Positions 36,127 to 48,597 are shown, counted from the stretch's first letter. The stretch is 64,000 nt of DNA from Leptodontidium sp. MPI-SDFR-AT-0119 (GCA_020726505.1 JAHLEZ010000013.1:620001-684000), one strand, 5' to 3'. Translations and numbers: made by a program. The notes: generated by a model from the sequence alone, not told the origin.

Positions 36127-37929
36127 CTAATGAACGTGACCGTCATGATCGGAGTGATCGTGTTGGAAATCGGCTGCTTTGGGTGAACAGCATCCTTTGC
36201 CTCTGCAATCGTCTACACATTCTAACAGACATGTGTCATCGTCATCGAGGCCGCATCTAAGTTGGCCGACAATGCCGTCAAGTCCGACTGCTCCCGGTCT
36301 CTCGCCAGTGTGGTCGTGGGCTTTGTCAAGACAGAATTCTGGCTGAATGGTTGCGCTGTGGATGCCGTATGCGTGGAGGCATTTTCGTACCGCCTTGGCT
36401 AGCTCCATATACTTCTCACCACTTGCCTCGCTGATTGGGAACTCGACCTGAATGTGCATCGATGCAACGATCTGAGTATCGCTCAATTGCCAAATGTGGA
36501 CGTGATGACAGCTAACGACACCTGGAAGCTCCTGGATATCCTCCTTGATGTCGGTAACGTCGATGTGATCCGGAGTAGCTTGAAGAAGGATCTTGGCAGT
36601 TGCAAACGTAAGTGGAAGAGTGGATTTGAGAATGATCAAAGTGATGAAGAGGGAAACAGCAGGATCAGCGTAGAATCGTCCAGACCAGTTCGTTTGCCAG
36701 ATGATCAGAGCAGATACAATGACTCCAAGGTTTCCTAGGGCATCTCCAATAACGTGAAGGATCATAGCGTTCATTCCCATATCATCGTGGCTGTGACCGT
36801 GACCACCCTTCTTAGCCTTCTTTGGCTTGTTGTGGTTGTGGCTAGCATGCCATGAATCGTGTCTTGGCTTTGGTCCAGAATGCTCGTGGTCGTGATCATG
36901 TCCATTTGACTTTCCAGGCGAGCTGTTTCCAGTGAGCAATGGCGAGTTCTCGGTAGGCTCGTCGAATACAGCTTCATCTTCCGAAGTGGTGTTTCCGCTT
37001 TCATCGACTGGGGGCTTGCTCGCAGCAATAATCTCTTGTCTGAAGCTGGCAGGGTGGATGCTGAAATCATCTGGGGTCGAGTATCGGCCATTCCTAACGC
37101 TGCTGGCTCTTCTTCGGTGTTGCTTGGAAGAAGACTTGCTTGGAGATTCAACGTTGGTAAGAGCATCTGAGTCGTGGGAAGTAAATCGAATGTGTTGGCC
37201 CTGCCTAGACTTCGCTCTTGCAACAACTGCTTCGGGGTAGATATCTCCAATGGGTCCATCGTCCTCAACTGCGGTACCTGTCTGTTTCCCGTGGCTGTGG
37301 TCGTGGCTATGGCTGTGTCCTTCCTCCGCATCCCTAACCTCATCGTGTTCATGATCGTGCTCCTCAGGTCCATGCGAATGTCCATGTCCTCCAAGAACCA
37401 AGAATCCCGCCAGATTGGACGCCAATCCCAGTGAGCCGACAATAAGAATGAACTTCGGGTTGCTGATCTCGGGAGGATCGATAAGTCGCTGTATAGCCTC
37501 GAGGACAATGGAGAGGCAAAGCGCGATTAGGAATACAGCGTTGAAGAAAGCACCCAAGATTTCCGCGCGCAACCACTATTGTATGTCAGTCCAAGTGTTC
37601 GCAGTCGAAAGGATGATAGTACTAACTCCGAACGAGTACTTGTCAGTTGAAGATTGCTGCGCAGCTTTGACAGCCCATAATCCTACTATGAGCGAGATGA
37701 TATCGTTCAACTATTCCACCGTTAGCTACCCAGCTCCCAGACCAACGCATAGTTTCCAGCGCCAATCTGCCACTGGAAACCAGCTCACCAACGGTCTGCT
37801 TACCATGTGAAATGCATCTGCCATCAGAGCTAAACTCCCAACCCAGATACCAGTACCCAGCTCTAGAACCAAGAACGCCGCATCAATCCCCAGCATAATC
37901 GAGATCCGCGTTGACTTTGACCACGCCAT
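36127..37929 (-). CDS. CDF-family vacuolar zinc transporter (ZRC1/COT1-like)
   Basis: Three exons (37929-37804, 37710-37627, 37575-36127; introns 93 and 51 nt) give 552 aa. Six membrane segments are visible. Metal-site signatures are ALMADAFHMLND in TM2 (restored by splicing intron 1) and HVIGDALGNLGVI in TM5. The TM4-TM5 loop is unusually long (about 180 residues), with His clusters at both ends (GHGHSHGPEEHDHEHD, HSHSHDHSHG, GHDHDHEH, KKGGHGHSHDD). The C-terminal domain (VVSCHHVHIWQLSDTQIVASMHI) is the CDF dimer/sensor fold and ends in a Cys-rich patch and HDHSDHDGHVH. Such proteins move Zn2+/Co2+ into the vacuole by proton antiport. The long His loop is typical of the Zrc1/Cot1 subgroup. 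Confidence 0.93.
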
Positions 37930-39144
37930 CTTGAAGGTTGCCGAAGGGCGATCGAAGGAGAGAGAGGTGGAATGCGCCCAGGAAGTGGTGGGAGTTCGTG
38001 AAGTTGGATCCCACTTCTGGGGGGTTGTTGATTTGTGATGCGGCTCTTTTTTGCAAATGAGGAGGCGTTCGCCTCTTATCAGTAAGCTTGTGCTCCCCAG
38101 ATGGTTCCGATGGCAAACTTTTGCTTGTCGATGCCCGAAAAAAGTCACAGGAGAAATGCAAGAGTCCGGTTTGCTTTGAAGTGGCTTGGATGCGCCTGCG
38201 CGGTTTTCTTTTATAAAGCAGATAGTTTGTACAGGAATGAATTGATGAGAGAAGAGGAGACTGTAGTGAAGTGATATGGCGAAATCGGATATCCGCAGCG
38301 CAGTGGAGTGAGTGAGTGAGTGACTGACCCCAAGCTATCGCACGTTGCCAAGACCTCGGACTCGGAGACAGCGACAGAACCAAATTAGTAAGCATATCGG
38401 TCATGTGATTATCAAAATCCCGTCCACGTGACATGGTTCAAAAGCATGAGCACCTTAGCTCTGTTTTTCTCCCCCTTACCGAAAGCCTCTTACCGGAAGA
38501 GCGGGGTAAACATCCTGAAGCGTGGCTATTATGAGCAAGAGCTGCAGACTTTGAATGAAAGACTTCCCCTCACGGGGCTCTGGCCACAATGAGAGTTCTT
38601 CATACCACCTGACATTTCAACACTTCAACACTTCAACATCTTCTCGTCTGTTCTCAAGTGGCAAACGAAGCGATCAGCACATTCGAAGTTGTCGTTTCAA
38701 TTTATATATATGTCGTGGCTTTTGGCTCAAAGTTGGCTACCTGCACGGTACCTGATCCATCGACTGGCCCCCTCAGTAATGAACGAGCCGGCAAGGCGCC
38801 AGATCTCCCCGACCCCTAGACCCAAGAAAACAATGACCAAGTGTTGCTTAATCGTTTCCAACCCAGGCCATATTGGTTCTAGAAACTTTCTGATACGTCT
38901 AACAGAGCCCTTCGATATTGAATTTAATATCTTCTGTGGCATGTGAAGACATGCATGAAGTCGTCTCGATGCTGCCTCTTAACCGGCAGCATACGGATGC
39001 CCATGATTGAAGGATTCTTCATGCCGAGAAAGGCCTCCAATCATCACCATTCGTCCGGTAGTTTCTGGTAAATACCACCTCGTTATCAGGGTTCATTCGG
39101 CTCGTGTTGCCTATCATTGAAATCAGATCATGGGTCGATGGAGG
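37930..39144. other. upstream region of the zinc transporter, no gene
   Basis: This runs from the zinc-transporter start to the 3' end of the DUF202 gene. A palindromic CACGTG lies near 38425 and a GAGT run near 38307-38320. No coding signal was seen. Confidence 0.5.
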
Positions 39145-40301
39145 TTAGACCTCTTTCGATATGTCGACCGCGATGAGGAGCACTGTGAACATAATCAAGA
39201 TCTTGGTGCATGCGGTCAATATGTGGTTTGCTGAACTGAGACACTGATAGATAGACTCACGACAAATATTCCTCCAGCCAGAGCGACGATTTCAAACCCT
39301 CCAGAAATAGCCTTTCCCCTGACGATTGCATTTTGAGATCTCCATGTCCTGAAGACCCCAATTAGAATGGTGTAGATTGCTGTTCCCTGGCAAATGATCG
39401 CCAGCGGCTTCCCCAGGACGAAGAAGCCGAAGTGAGGGTTTGGTGTTGGGTTGTGCTGGAGTCGGCTACGGTCACATCACCCGTCAGTATATATCCCAGT
39501 GAACCAATTAATGTGGGAGTGTGCTTACAATAACTGAGCCACGACGATTCCCAACATCGATAGGGCGAGAGATGTCCTCAGATAGCCAAGGAATGTGCGT
39601 TCCAGTGCTGTAGGTGCTTGTTAGTGACATTCATTAACATGGAATGGCATGAAAGATTCATGGAACAGCGGCAAGTAGGCAGGGAACAACGTGACACGGT
39701 GCGTGATCCCGCGTACTTCCATCCTACCCCATCGATAGATGAAGCCAGACGAGGAGTGGCCGCTGGCTCGAGCACGTCTTGACTTGCAAATGACTTCGTG
39801 ACACATTGAAATAAGACCAGCAGATGACTTTCTGCATGAGGAGGCTTGCCAGCCACCAACTCCGGACTTCCCAATCAGGCAGCAGGCATGGAAAGACTGT
39901 CGAGTCTCTCCGAGAAATGAGCATGAGAGGCTTCGTGGGAGTGGGATGTAGTGGGGGAGAAAAATGGAGAGGGGGGTAGCCAGTAACTTACCAAGGTGGT
40001 CTCGACATGTGCTGTGAGCAACAGTAATGCTTATCTGACGACGCCAAAAGGCCCTGACGGTATGGCTGAAACATTCCAGAAGGCCATCTGGCTTCGCTGA
40101 GGCTATACTAGAGCCCGCTTGGTGATAGGATGAGGCCCTAGTGTAATTGCTCCGAATACGCGCCAGTTCAGTTGCTTCACGCGCGCTTGTGTCAGCGGAT
40201 GTGCGAGCCGGAGAATTGAGATGCACTTGATGGGGCTCCTCTATTTGCTCTAGCACCCCTTGATGCACCCCTTGACAGTTCTGACCGGCTGTCTCAGCCA
40301 T
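39145..40301 (-). CDS. DUF202 small membrane protein
   Basis: Four exons (40301-39992, 39607-39529, 39465-39261, 39201-39145; introns 384, 63, 59 nt) give 216 aa. The first 103 residues are Ala/Ser/Arg/His-rich and without recognised domain. The rest is a DUF202 module of three membrane helices: ALERTFLGYLRTSLALSMLG (with the conserved LERT-x-L-x-Y-x-R), KPLAIICQGTAIYTILIG and VILIMFTVLLIAV. DUF202 is also the membrane part of vacuolar transporter chaperone proteins; stand-alone fungal members have no established role. Splice phases join exactly (G|CA CTG GAA; TT|C CGA CTC), which supports the model despite no long open frame. The final acceptor (CCAAG) is weak. Confidence 0.82.
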
Positions 40302-42524
40302 AGCGGCGGAACGATGGCGCTGGTATTGGCAATGGGGAGGAGAGGAGAGCGGGAGTGGATGTGGATGTGTAGATCTGACGCAGTGTTACGGACAGGAACA
40401 TGGACAAGGACAAGGACATGGATACATGGCGAGACGAGGGGAGATGAGATGAGATGAGAAGACACAGATGGTGGGATAGAATGCAGAATACGGCGAGAAG
40501 GCTGAAAGCTTCGTCTGCAATTTGGCTGAAGTTGCGGCAAGATGGCGGAGAGTTTTTGGTGGTTTAAAGGATGACAGAAGAGGCCAGAGCATGGCGACTG
40601 GACGTTGACCTCATAAGTGGGGTAGATTAGATTAGATCCTGTGCCTGGATTGGACTACTAGACGAGAAACCCAGCTGGAGGGCATCCATCCACCATCCAC
40701 TCCAGCCAGGTCCCGCTGTCATGGATAACGGCGTCAGACTGGTACTGTACTGTACTGTACTGTACCCGAACAGTACCTATCTGTGTACTTACCGGGGCGC
40801 CCCAAACGCTTTGCTCTTCTATCCTTCATGCCTCCAGCCATCCATTCTTTCCTCTTACCAATGTTTCTAAATTTTATTGGGTACCTACTTGGCTATCCAA
40901 TTTACCTACTCCATCCATCCATCTCAGCCAGTGCCGAGGGAAGTGCATACGGTATTACAATACTGTTCACCACCGAACAATCCGCCATAGTACATATCTA
41001 TCTGCAACCCGATAGTGCGCTGCCGGAACCCTCAAGCATTATCTTCACACCTTTCCTTTCTGCTGGCTGTATGTATGTATGTATCATGTATGTAACCTCA
41101 CTCTCATCCTCGTCAAGCCCTGTTCAAGGTACCCGTTCACACCTACCGACCTCAAGCACCACCTGCCTGTGCCCATCCCACCCCATCCATCACATTGAAT
41201 CGCACCTATTGCGGAGACTTACCACTCCGCCGTGCACCAGAGCCTCGGCGATGGCGATGACCGTGGCCGTGGCCCACGAAAAAGAAAAAAAAAACAAGCA
41301 CTGTCGTCTGGTCCGACTCGTCGTAGTCTCTGCATTTCGGATGACGGCCTTGTGAAACTTGGAGTGGCGAACCGGCCCGCCTTCCGGTGCGGTAGACGAA
41401 GATCATCCTCAACCTCACGGCTGGCAATCCTTTGAGGGCATTCCGTCGAAACATCAACACTACCAGTGGCTGGGCTTGCACATGCAGACTAGCATGCTGT
41501 ACCAGGGCACAGGGTCTAGCCCCAAGAGCGTTTGTTTTCGCCCCCCAACACACATCCCGCCCTGACCGGATTTCCCTCGAGACTGCAGCCAACATGGCAA
41601 CATCCACGAGGGATATTGATTGATTCTCGATATGAAAGGCCTGGTAGACTGGAAAACTGATGCTTCCCAGCTCTGCCTGCGCTCATCATCTCCATTGCGA
41701 GTTCTCTCTCGACAATTGCCCCACCGAGATGGCACCGTTATCCCTGGTTGAGCTGGAGGGAAGAGCAGAGCAGAGTAGAGCAGAGTCGTCGTCGTCTAGG
41801 ACAAGAGGCTCGGTCGACGGTCCGCTCTCTCCTGCTCGTCTGTCGGACAGATCTCCAGCGTCCCCGTCTTCATCCCCATCTTCTCGCAGCTGCCCCCGTT
41901 CCCCCATTCACAATCCCAACTCCCAACTCCAAACATAGCCCAGCCTTCTTACGAGTGGTCTTCGTACCCGCCACTGGCCTGCGGGAAAAGTCCACAGAGT
42001 CCCCACACTGGGATACTCTGGACGGATGCTCGGTTGCCCCATGCAGCATGTTGAAGAGCCTGTGGAGTTCTGGTTCGTTCGCCTGTTGACTTGTATTCAT
42101 CAGCGTCCCCATTCTCTCCATAGTGCCCTTCAATTCAGCCGCCACGCTTCAATGAGCTGTATCCATTCTCGTCTCATCTTACTTTTATTCTTGCTCTTTA
42201 CTGGCGGAATATGCCTGCTTTATCCGCTTAAACATCGGGTTAGAGTTATATCACTCGAGGCAGCTGATCCGTACACGCTCCTCTAGTCCTATCTAGGTTC
42301 TCTTGTATATAACAGCCTCTCTCCCAACTCGTCGTGACTTTCGATACTTTGGAAAGGTATCATTCTCTACTCTCGCTCTGGTGGTCATTAGAGTTTCAGT
42401 ACGACAAAAGTTGTTTCCCTTGAATTGTGTGTATGCTTCAGCACTTTGGCAGAAAGTCATAGGACAACTTTTGATACTATCAGCCTCTGTCCCAAGAAGA
42501 GGAAGAAGTTCACAACCAGCCACC
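40302..42524. promoter_or_regulatory. 2.2-kb divergent intergenic region DUF202 / GH3, no gene
   Basis: This is the second largest gene-free block. It contains a GTACT array at 40742-40765, GATGA-type runs near 40440 and a poly-A run near 41281. ORFs up to about 190 codons (40783-41355) lack recognisable families and are proline/serine-rich by composition. A CCACC leader word precedes the GH3 ATG. Confidence 0.45.
40742..40765. repeat. GTACT pentanucleotide microsatellite
   Basis: Four GTACT units plus GTAC. Each unit contains the self-complementary GTAC. Confidence 0.9.
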
Positions 42525-45510
42525 ATGGCGGAATCCCCGGACAGCCAGAGAAATGACCCCATCTTCGACAAGTATGCGGAAGACTCAGAGGATCGCTCAA
42601 CTGGAGATACGAACGACACACCCATCTCAGAGCTGTCACCACCGGACAGTCCAGTCGCCAAGAACTCAGACATAAACCAACCCAGCGACAAGAGGGCAGG
42701 TGCTCGCATTCTCGCAGCGTCACTTACTCTTGAAGAACAGGTAGGCCAATCGTCGAATGGTCGTGGGCTCGGGAAGTATGTATGCTAACAAATGCCAGGT
42801 CTCTCTGCTTACAGCTGCCGATTTCTGGCGATCTAAGTCGATACCCGAGAAAGGAATACCAGCGTTCAAGACCAGTGATGGCCCAAATGGTGCTCGAGGT
42901 GCGATATTCAAGGCTGGCACAAAGGTCGGATACTTTTGCTCTCCTGACATTCGAAACCGGTTCTAACAAACCATAGGCTGCTCTCTTTCCCTGTGGAGTC
43001 TCGCTAGCGGCATCATGGAATAAGGACCTACTTTTCCAGGTTGGGCAACACCTAGCCGTAGAGACTAAGGCCCGGTCTGCCCAAGTACTGTTGGCGCCAA
43101 CAGTGTGTTTACATAGAGGACCTCTTGGCGGACGAAACTTCGAATCATTCTCAGAAGATCCATTCTTGACTGGAAAACTTGCGGCGTCCTACATCAACGG
43201 TCTTCAAGGAGGTGGCGTAGCGGCAACTATCAAGCGTCAGTCTTAGCCAGTCGTCCCCTGTCACGTGTAGTATATTCTAATACTGTTTACAGACTTCGTT
43301 GCCAACGAGCAAGAAACCGAGAGATTCAAGATCGACTCACTTGTACAAGAACGGCCTCTTCGAGAACTGTACCTGCGCCCTTTTGAGATTGCCATCCGCG
43401 AAGCAAACCCTTGGGCTGTGATGTCCTCGTACAATCTCATCAATGGCGTACACGCAGATATGAACGAGCACACTCTCAAGAACATCCTCCGAGGCGAGTG
43501 GAACTATGATGGGCAAGTTTACCAGCTCCACATCCCTTCCCTGCTAACTCGATTCAGTATGGTGATGTCTGATTGGGGTGGAACCAACTCTTTCGTCGAA
43601 TCTATCGAGCACGGATGTGATATCGAAATGCCTGTATCAACACTATGGCGTGGCGAGAAGACAATCAGAGCTGTTGAGAATGGCGAGCTTAGCAGAAAGG
43701 CAGTCGAGGACGCTGTTGCTAACATCCTATACCTGGTAGAACGGACAAAGGGCGGAGACATGTCGGCCGAGCTACCCGAACGTGAAGATGACCGCGAAGA
43801 GACCCGTCAACTGATCCGAGATGCAGGTGCCGAAGGCCTGACCCTGTTGAAGAATGAAGGAGGTGTACTGCCAATCAAGCCCTCGGACAAGATCGCTGTC
43901 ATCGGCCCCAACGCCAATCGAGCCATCGCAGGTGGTGGTGGTAGCGCCAGTCTCAACCCATATTACAACACTCTTCCTCTGGATAGCATCAAGGCCGTCG
44001 CTGAGCAAGAGGTATCGTATGCCGTTGGATGCCAAACATACAAGTGGTTGCCACTGGCAGCTGACTACTGCACCACCGCTGCCGGCGACCAGGGGGTCAG
44101 TCTCGAATTTTTCATTGGTGACAAGTTTGATGGAGAACCAAGAGTCATTCAACATCGAACAAACACAGATCTGTTCCTTTGGGACTCCGTACCTCTTGAA
44201 GTAGGAAACATCTGGTCATGTCGTGCGAAGACGACCCTCACTCCCAAGACAACTGGCCTACATACCATGAGTTTCTCGAGTGTTGGTGCTGGACGCCTGT
44301 ATGTTGATGGCGAGGTCAAGGTTGACATTTGGGATTGGACGGAGAAAGGAGAGGCAATGTTTGATGATTCCCAACAACAATTGTTTGACATGCAATTAGA
44401 AGCCGGCAAGCCCATACAACTCGTTGCAGAGCTGACTAACGAGCTACGACCATTCTGGAGACAGAAGGCCGAGAACCGGACACACGGAAATGGTGGTGTT
44501 CGTATCGGCTACAAAGAAGAGGACAAGAAGGATTACCTGCAGGAAGCAGTCGATGCTGCCAAAGCCGCTGATGTTGCAGTCGTTATCGTCGGATTAGACG
44601 GAGAGTGGGAATCAGAAGGATATGATCGCAAATCGATGGATCTACCTGCAGATGGTAGCCAGGATCGACTCATCGAGGCTGTTCTCAAGGCCAACCCAAG
44701 AACGATTGTTGTCAATCAATCTGGGTCACCTGTGACGATGCCATGGGCAGATCGCGTCCCTTCCATCCTGCAAGCATGGTACCAAGGTCAAGAAGCTGGA
44801 AATGCCTTGGCCGACGTACTTTTTGGATTCAAGACCCCAAGTGGAAAGCTTCCCGTAAGTGACCCGTGACATTCGTACGCTTGATTGTTGATTTAGGCTT
44901 TCTAACTTTGAAATAGACAACCTTCCCCAAGAGGCTCGAAGACAACCCAACATTCCACAACTGGCCTGGTGAGAACCTGAAGGTTGTCTATGGCGAAGGT
45001 CTGTACATCGGATACCGCCATTACGAGCGAATGAAGATTGCACCACTTTTCCCATTCGGCCATGGTCTCTCATACACGACTTTCACATACGGCACACCTG
45101 TCATCAGCAACTCTATCCTTGCCGACGGCGAGAAAATCACCATCACTGTGCCAGTGACCAACAGCGGAAGCGTTGAAGGTGCCGAGATTGTCCAGGCATA
45201 CATCCACGACGAGAAATCTCGACTCCCACGTCCAGAAAAGGAATTACAAGCTTTTACCAAGGTCTTCCTGAAACCAGGCGAGACGCAAGATGCTGTGTTG
45301 AGCATCGACAAGTACTCTGTTGGGTATTATGACACCGATGAGAAGGAGTGGATTGCCGAAGAGGGTGTTTTCGAAGTCTTGATCGGCTCTTCATCCGCAG
45401 ATATCAGGCAAGTCCTCCCTACCCCTTCCTATCCTAAATCTCCAGCTAATACCGTTCACAGAGAGAAAACTTCATTCGAAGTCAAACAATCATTTACTTG
45501 GGTGGTTTAA
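42525..45510 (+). CDS. GH3 beta-glucosidase with PA14 insertion, intracellular type
   Basis: Seven exons (42525-42740, 42799-42924, 42977-43235, 43293-43512, 43558-44854, 44917-45407, 45462-45510) give 885 aa. There is no signal peptide; the first 70 residues are acidic and Ser/Pro-rich. The GH3 N-domain has TSDGPNGARG, KHFVANEQE and the nucleophile Asp at about 279 in MVMSDWGGT. The second domain includes a PA14 segment (about 440-560) that often shapes sugar specificity. The fibronectin-III-like end has PLFPFGHGLSYTTF. It hydrolyses terminal non-reducing beta-D-glucosyl residues, probably in the cytosol. Introns 4 (43513-43557) and 6 (45408-45461) are GC-AG with donor GCAAGT; both are 3n long and stop-free. 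The ATG has a strong CACC context. Confidence 0.93.
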
Positions 45511-46274
45511 AAGACTACTACAGGCTGTGACTAGTAGAATAAGATGAGTTGAGATGGATGGGATGGGATTAAACACCACATGCTATGGAGGCATCAGATG
45601 ATCTCATTTTTCTCGAATCTTGAAATAGGTACGGACTTTGTATGGGGGCTTGGCTTTTCTGGCATATCGATCATCATTTATATCATGTATTTATCTTCTT
45701 CTAATTTCCCCGCTGGACCTGAACCTGGACCCAGACAAGGACACGAGAGATCCTAGGGAACCCGCCGTTTTAGAATTCATGACTTTTATGAGAGGACAAT
45801 GTTTTGGATTGCACTTGAGACATGACTTTGAGTTTTGGCATTAACTGAGATCCGAGTGAAGTTAGAATCATGTTAATAGAGTAGAAGAATTAATAGCGAA
45901 CCGTTTACTTGAATAGTTATTTAATCAATAGACCTACCTATTAATAGCAGAACCCCTGAGTTTCTTATCGGAGTCCGGCTGGCTTATCGGTCAGGGGCAT
46001 TCCAACAATCGAGATCCAGACCATCAGACGACACCTCTCGCTTGCATGCAATTTAACCAGCCCAGCATCCAGACCTTCCTTGTACCACAAGCGGACTCTC
46101 CCATGTGAAGGCTCTCTCTCCTTTCTCCAACCATTATCAATATCTCTCCAAGCCACAAGAGCAAATCCAAGCAGAGGACGTGACGTAAAGAAGGAGGAAA
46201 GAAAGCCTACCCACCTACCACCTACTTGGAGAGAAGGACGGCATGGCCAATATCCATCCACCAATGCAATAATA
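45511..46274. other. tandem intergenic spacer, no gene
   Basis: This lies between the GH3 gene and the phosphoesterase gene, both (+). It is AT-rich near 45840-45960. No coding signal was seen. Confidence 0.55.
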
Positions 46275-48597
46275 ATGGCACCCTCCTACTATAACTCCAA
46301 CTCCCACTCCTCAAGCCGCGACCACTTCCTCGAACCACCATCGCTCTTCTCGCGCATCCTGCTCAGTCTCCCTCCCAGTCTAGCAGCGCAAATGCAACGA
46401 CTCTGGAGCTACTACGCGTCTGCGTCTTCCGAGAGACAGACATACGCACCCGTCTCAACAGCGTCGTCGCATTCGAGGATCCCGCGCGGTTGGCAGAGAT
46501 GGCATCCGCGGCAGTTACTGAGTCTGCCGCATTTGTTTGTGCTGGCTTGGATACTGGCTTTGCTGTGGGGGGAGAGATGGGTATTCCAGAGTAGTGTGGA
46601 GAGTTGTGGATGGGGATCGTGGGAGAGATGGGTGAGTTCTGTTCTGATCCAATATTTTTGCCTTGAGCGAGTTGGAAGAAAGAGAGGGAAAACATTGAAT
46701 GTTGGAATTCGGAATTTAAACTAATAGATACTTTTCATGATAGCCCAAAGAAGCAACGCCACATCACTTAATCCTCATCGCCGATCCGCAGCTCATAGAT
46801 CCGCATAGCTACCCAGGGCGGCCGTGGCCGCTGGATAAGTTCACCATGATGCACACGGATAACTACATGAAGCGCTCTTACATCTCGCTGCAGAACATGC
46901 TACACCCCGACACGGTCTTCTTCCTAGGGGATCTCTTTGACGGGGGTCGAGAATGGAAGACGGCGCATGGGAATACGAATGACCCCTCCTGGGCGAACGG
47001 ACTGCGACCGTCGTATGAACAGGGCTTTGTGGAAACGTGGGGGAAGAGGTACGGCGAGGATTTCTGGCTACATGAATATGATCGATTTGGGAAGATCTTC
47101 TACGATTTCTGGAATCTGGCCGGGTCGAAAGCTGGGCCGTGGCAGAGAGGGAGGAAGATTATCTCGACGCTCCCAGGGAATCACGATTTGGGCTTTGGGG
47201 ATAATATCAAGATCCCCATACGGAATAGGTTCGAAACGTATTTTGGAGAGGGGAATAGGGTGGATGTTATTGGGAACCATACTTTTGTCTCGATCGATTC
47301 GGTATCGTTGAGTGCTGGTGGTTCAGAGCATGATACCAGGGAGATTACGAAGCCAGTGGAAGAATTCCTTGACAAAGTCCAGAGCTTGAAGAGGAAAGCT
47401 GTAGCGAGAGAGCTCAGCATAATAGCAGGGGAGGAGAAGGTCCTGCAATACTCCCATAAAGTGGAGGATATCTCAAAGGTCGATTTCAAGAATCGACCAA
47501 CTCTCGACCCGGGCCCAGACGCTCCAGAACTTCCTACCATCCTGCTCACACATGTGCCTCTTTACCGAGAACCAGGAACTCCTTGTGGATCGAAGAGGGA
47601 ACATTGGCCTCCAGAGACACCACCCAAGGGCCAACTTACTCCTGTGATGCCAGACCACCGAAACGCCATCTCCATCTCAAGAGGCTACCAATACCAAAAC
47701 GTTCTCAGTGAGAGCGACTCCATCAAACTCGTCAAGAGCATAGGAAACGTTGGTCATGTCTTCTCTGGTGACGACCATGATTACTGCGAAATCATACACT
47801 CGGACGCCAAGAACAACGCTCGCGAAATAACAGTCAAGAGCACCAGCTGGGCCATGGGTGTCCGTAAACCGGGCTTCCTCATGCTCAGCATGTGGAACCC
47901 CATTGATGCCTACGGCATCCCTCTACACTCAACGCCTTCCGGCCACGGATCAGCCTCCACAGGCGCCGTGACCATGGAAAGCCATCTCTGTCTGCTCCCC
48001 GACCAACTAGGAATATTCATCCGCTACGGCCTCCTAATAGGCCTCACCCTCCTGGCTCTCACCATCCGCGCAATCCTAACTCCAATCCTCCACCTCACGC
48101 CGTTTTCATCATCGTCCACATCCTCTTCCCCGGGAGAAGGAGATATCCCCCTCCTCCCCACCAATAAACAAGACCTCAAACGCTCCCCCTCATCAACAGA
48201 CACCTCAGCAGCCGCACAACACCGCGCCTCAATATCCAACTCCTCCACCTCATCCACACACTCCAACCCGACCGCCGGCCTCGCGCCCCGTTCCTCCGCT
48301 GCAAGGACACGCAGCGTCTCACCCGCGAAAGGCTACGGTCTTCCCGCTTCCCAGGTCCGCTTCGCTACCCCGCCGCTCATCAACGGCTCTGGTGGCTATC
48401 CATCTCTCGATAAGAGTTTTGGCGGAATCGGAAGTGGTAGGTACGATGAGGATTTCGGGAAGAGGAAAAATGATGGCGGTATAGTTGGGAAACAGAGGAC
48501 GCCACTGGGGATTATGTGGAGGGAGATATGGACGAGTGTCTGGCGGGTTACGTGGGTAGTTGTTTTGGTGTATTTGTACTTGGCGAGGTATGGATGA
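46275..48597 (+). CDS. Ted1/Cdc1-type membrane metallophosphoesterase
   Basis: Exons 46275-46631 and 46744-48597 (intron 112 nt) give 736 aa. An N-terminal membrane anchor (LLSLPHLFVLAWILALLWGE) is followed by a calcineurin-like phosphoesterase. Metal-ligand motifs are IADPQLIDPHSY, FLGDLFDGGRE, TLPGNHDLGF, LLTHVPLYR and VFSGDDHDYC. A second helix (LLIGLTLLALTIRAIL), a Ser/Pro-rich disordered stretch (about 500-680) and a last hydrophobic segment (VTWVVVLVYLYLARYG) follow. The active site faces the lumen if topology follows yeast Ted1/Cdc1 and human PGAP5. Those remove ethanolamine-phosphate from GPI anchors in the ER/Golgi. Whether it is the Ted1 or the Cdc1 orthologue cannot be settled without alignment. 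Confidence 0.88.

Noticed and set aside
9366..40301. A secondary-metabolite or effector gene cluster around the MFS transporter and quinone oxidoreductase
   Set aside because: No polyketide synthase, NRPS, terpene cyclase, P450 or pathway regulator is present; neighbours are core cellular genes.
40783..41355. 190-codon frame upstream of the GH3 gene
   Set aside because: Composition follows a C/T- and microsatellite-rich stretch; no family, signal peptide or splice partner is convincing.
42303..42524. 74-codon upstream extension of the GH3 enzyme
   Set aside because: It begins with TTG, has no in-frame ATG before 42525, and shows no GH3-like sequence; the CACC-ATG at 42525 is better.
46080..46274. 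65-codon N-terminal extension of the phosphoesterase frame
   Set aside because: The upstream part has no in-frame ATG with family support before 46275; MAPSYY at 46275 is followed by a sensible cytosolic tail and membrane anchor.
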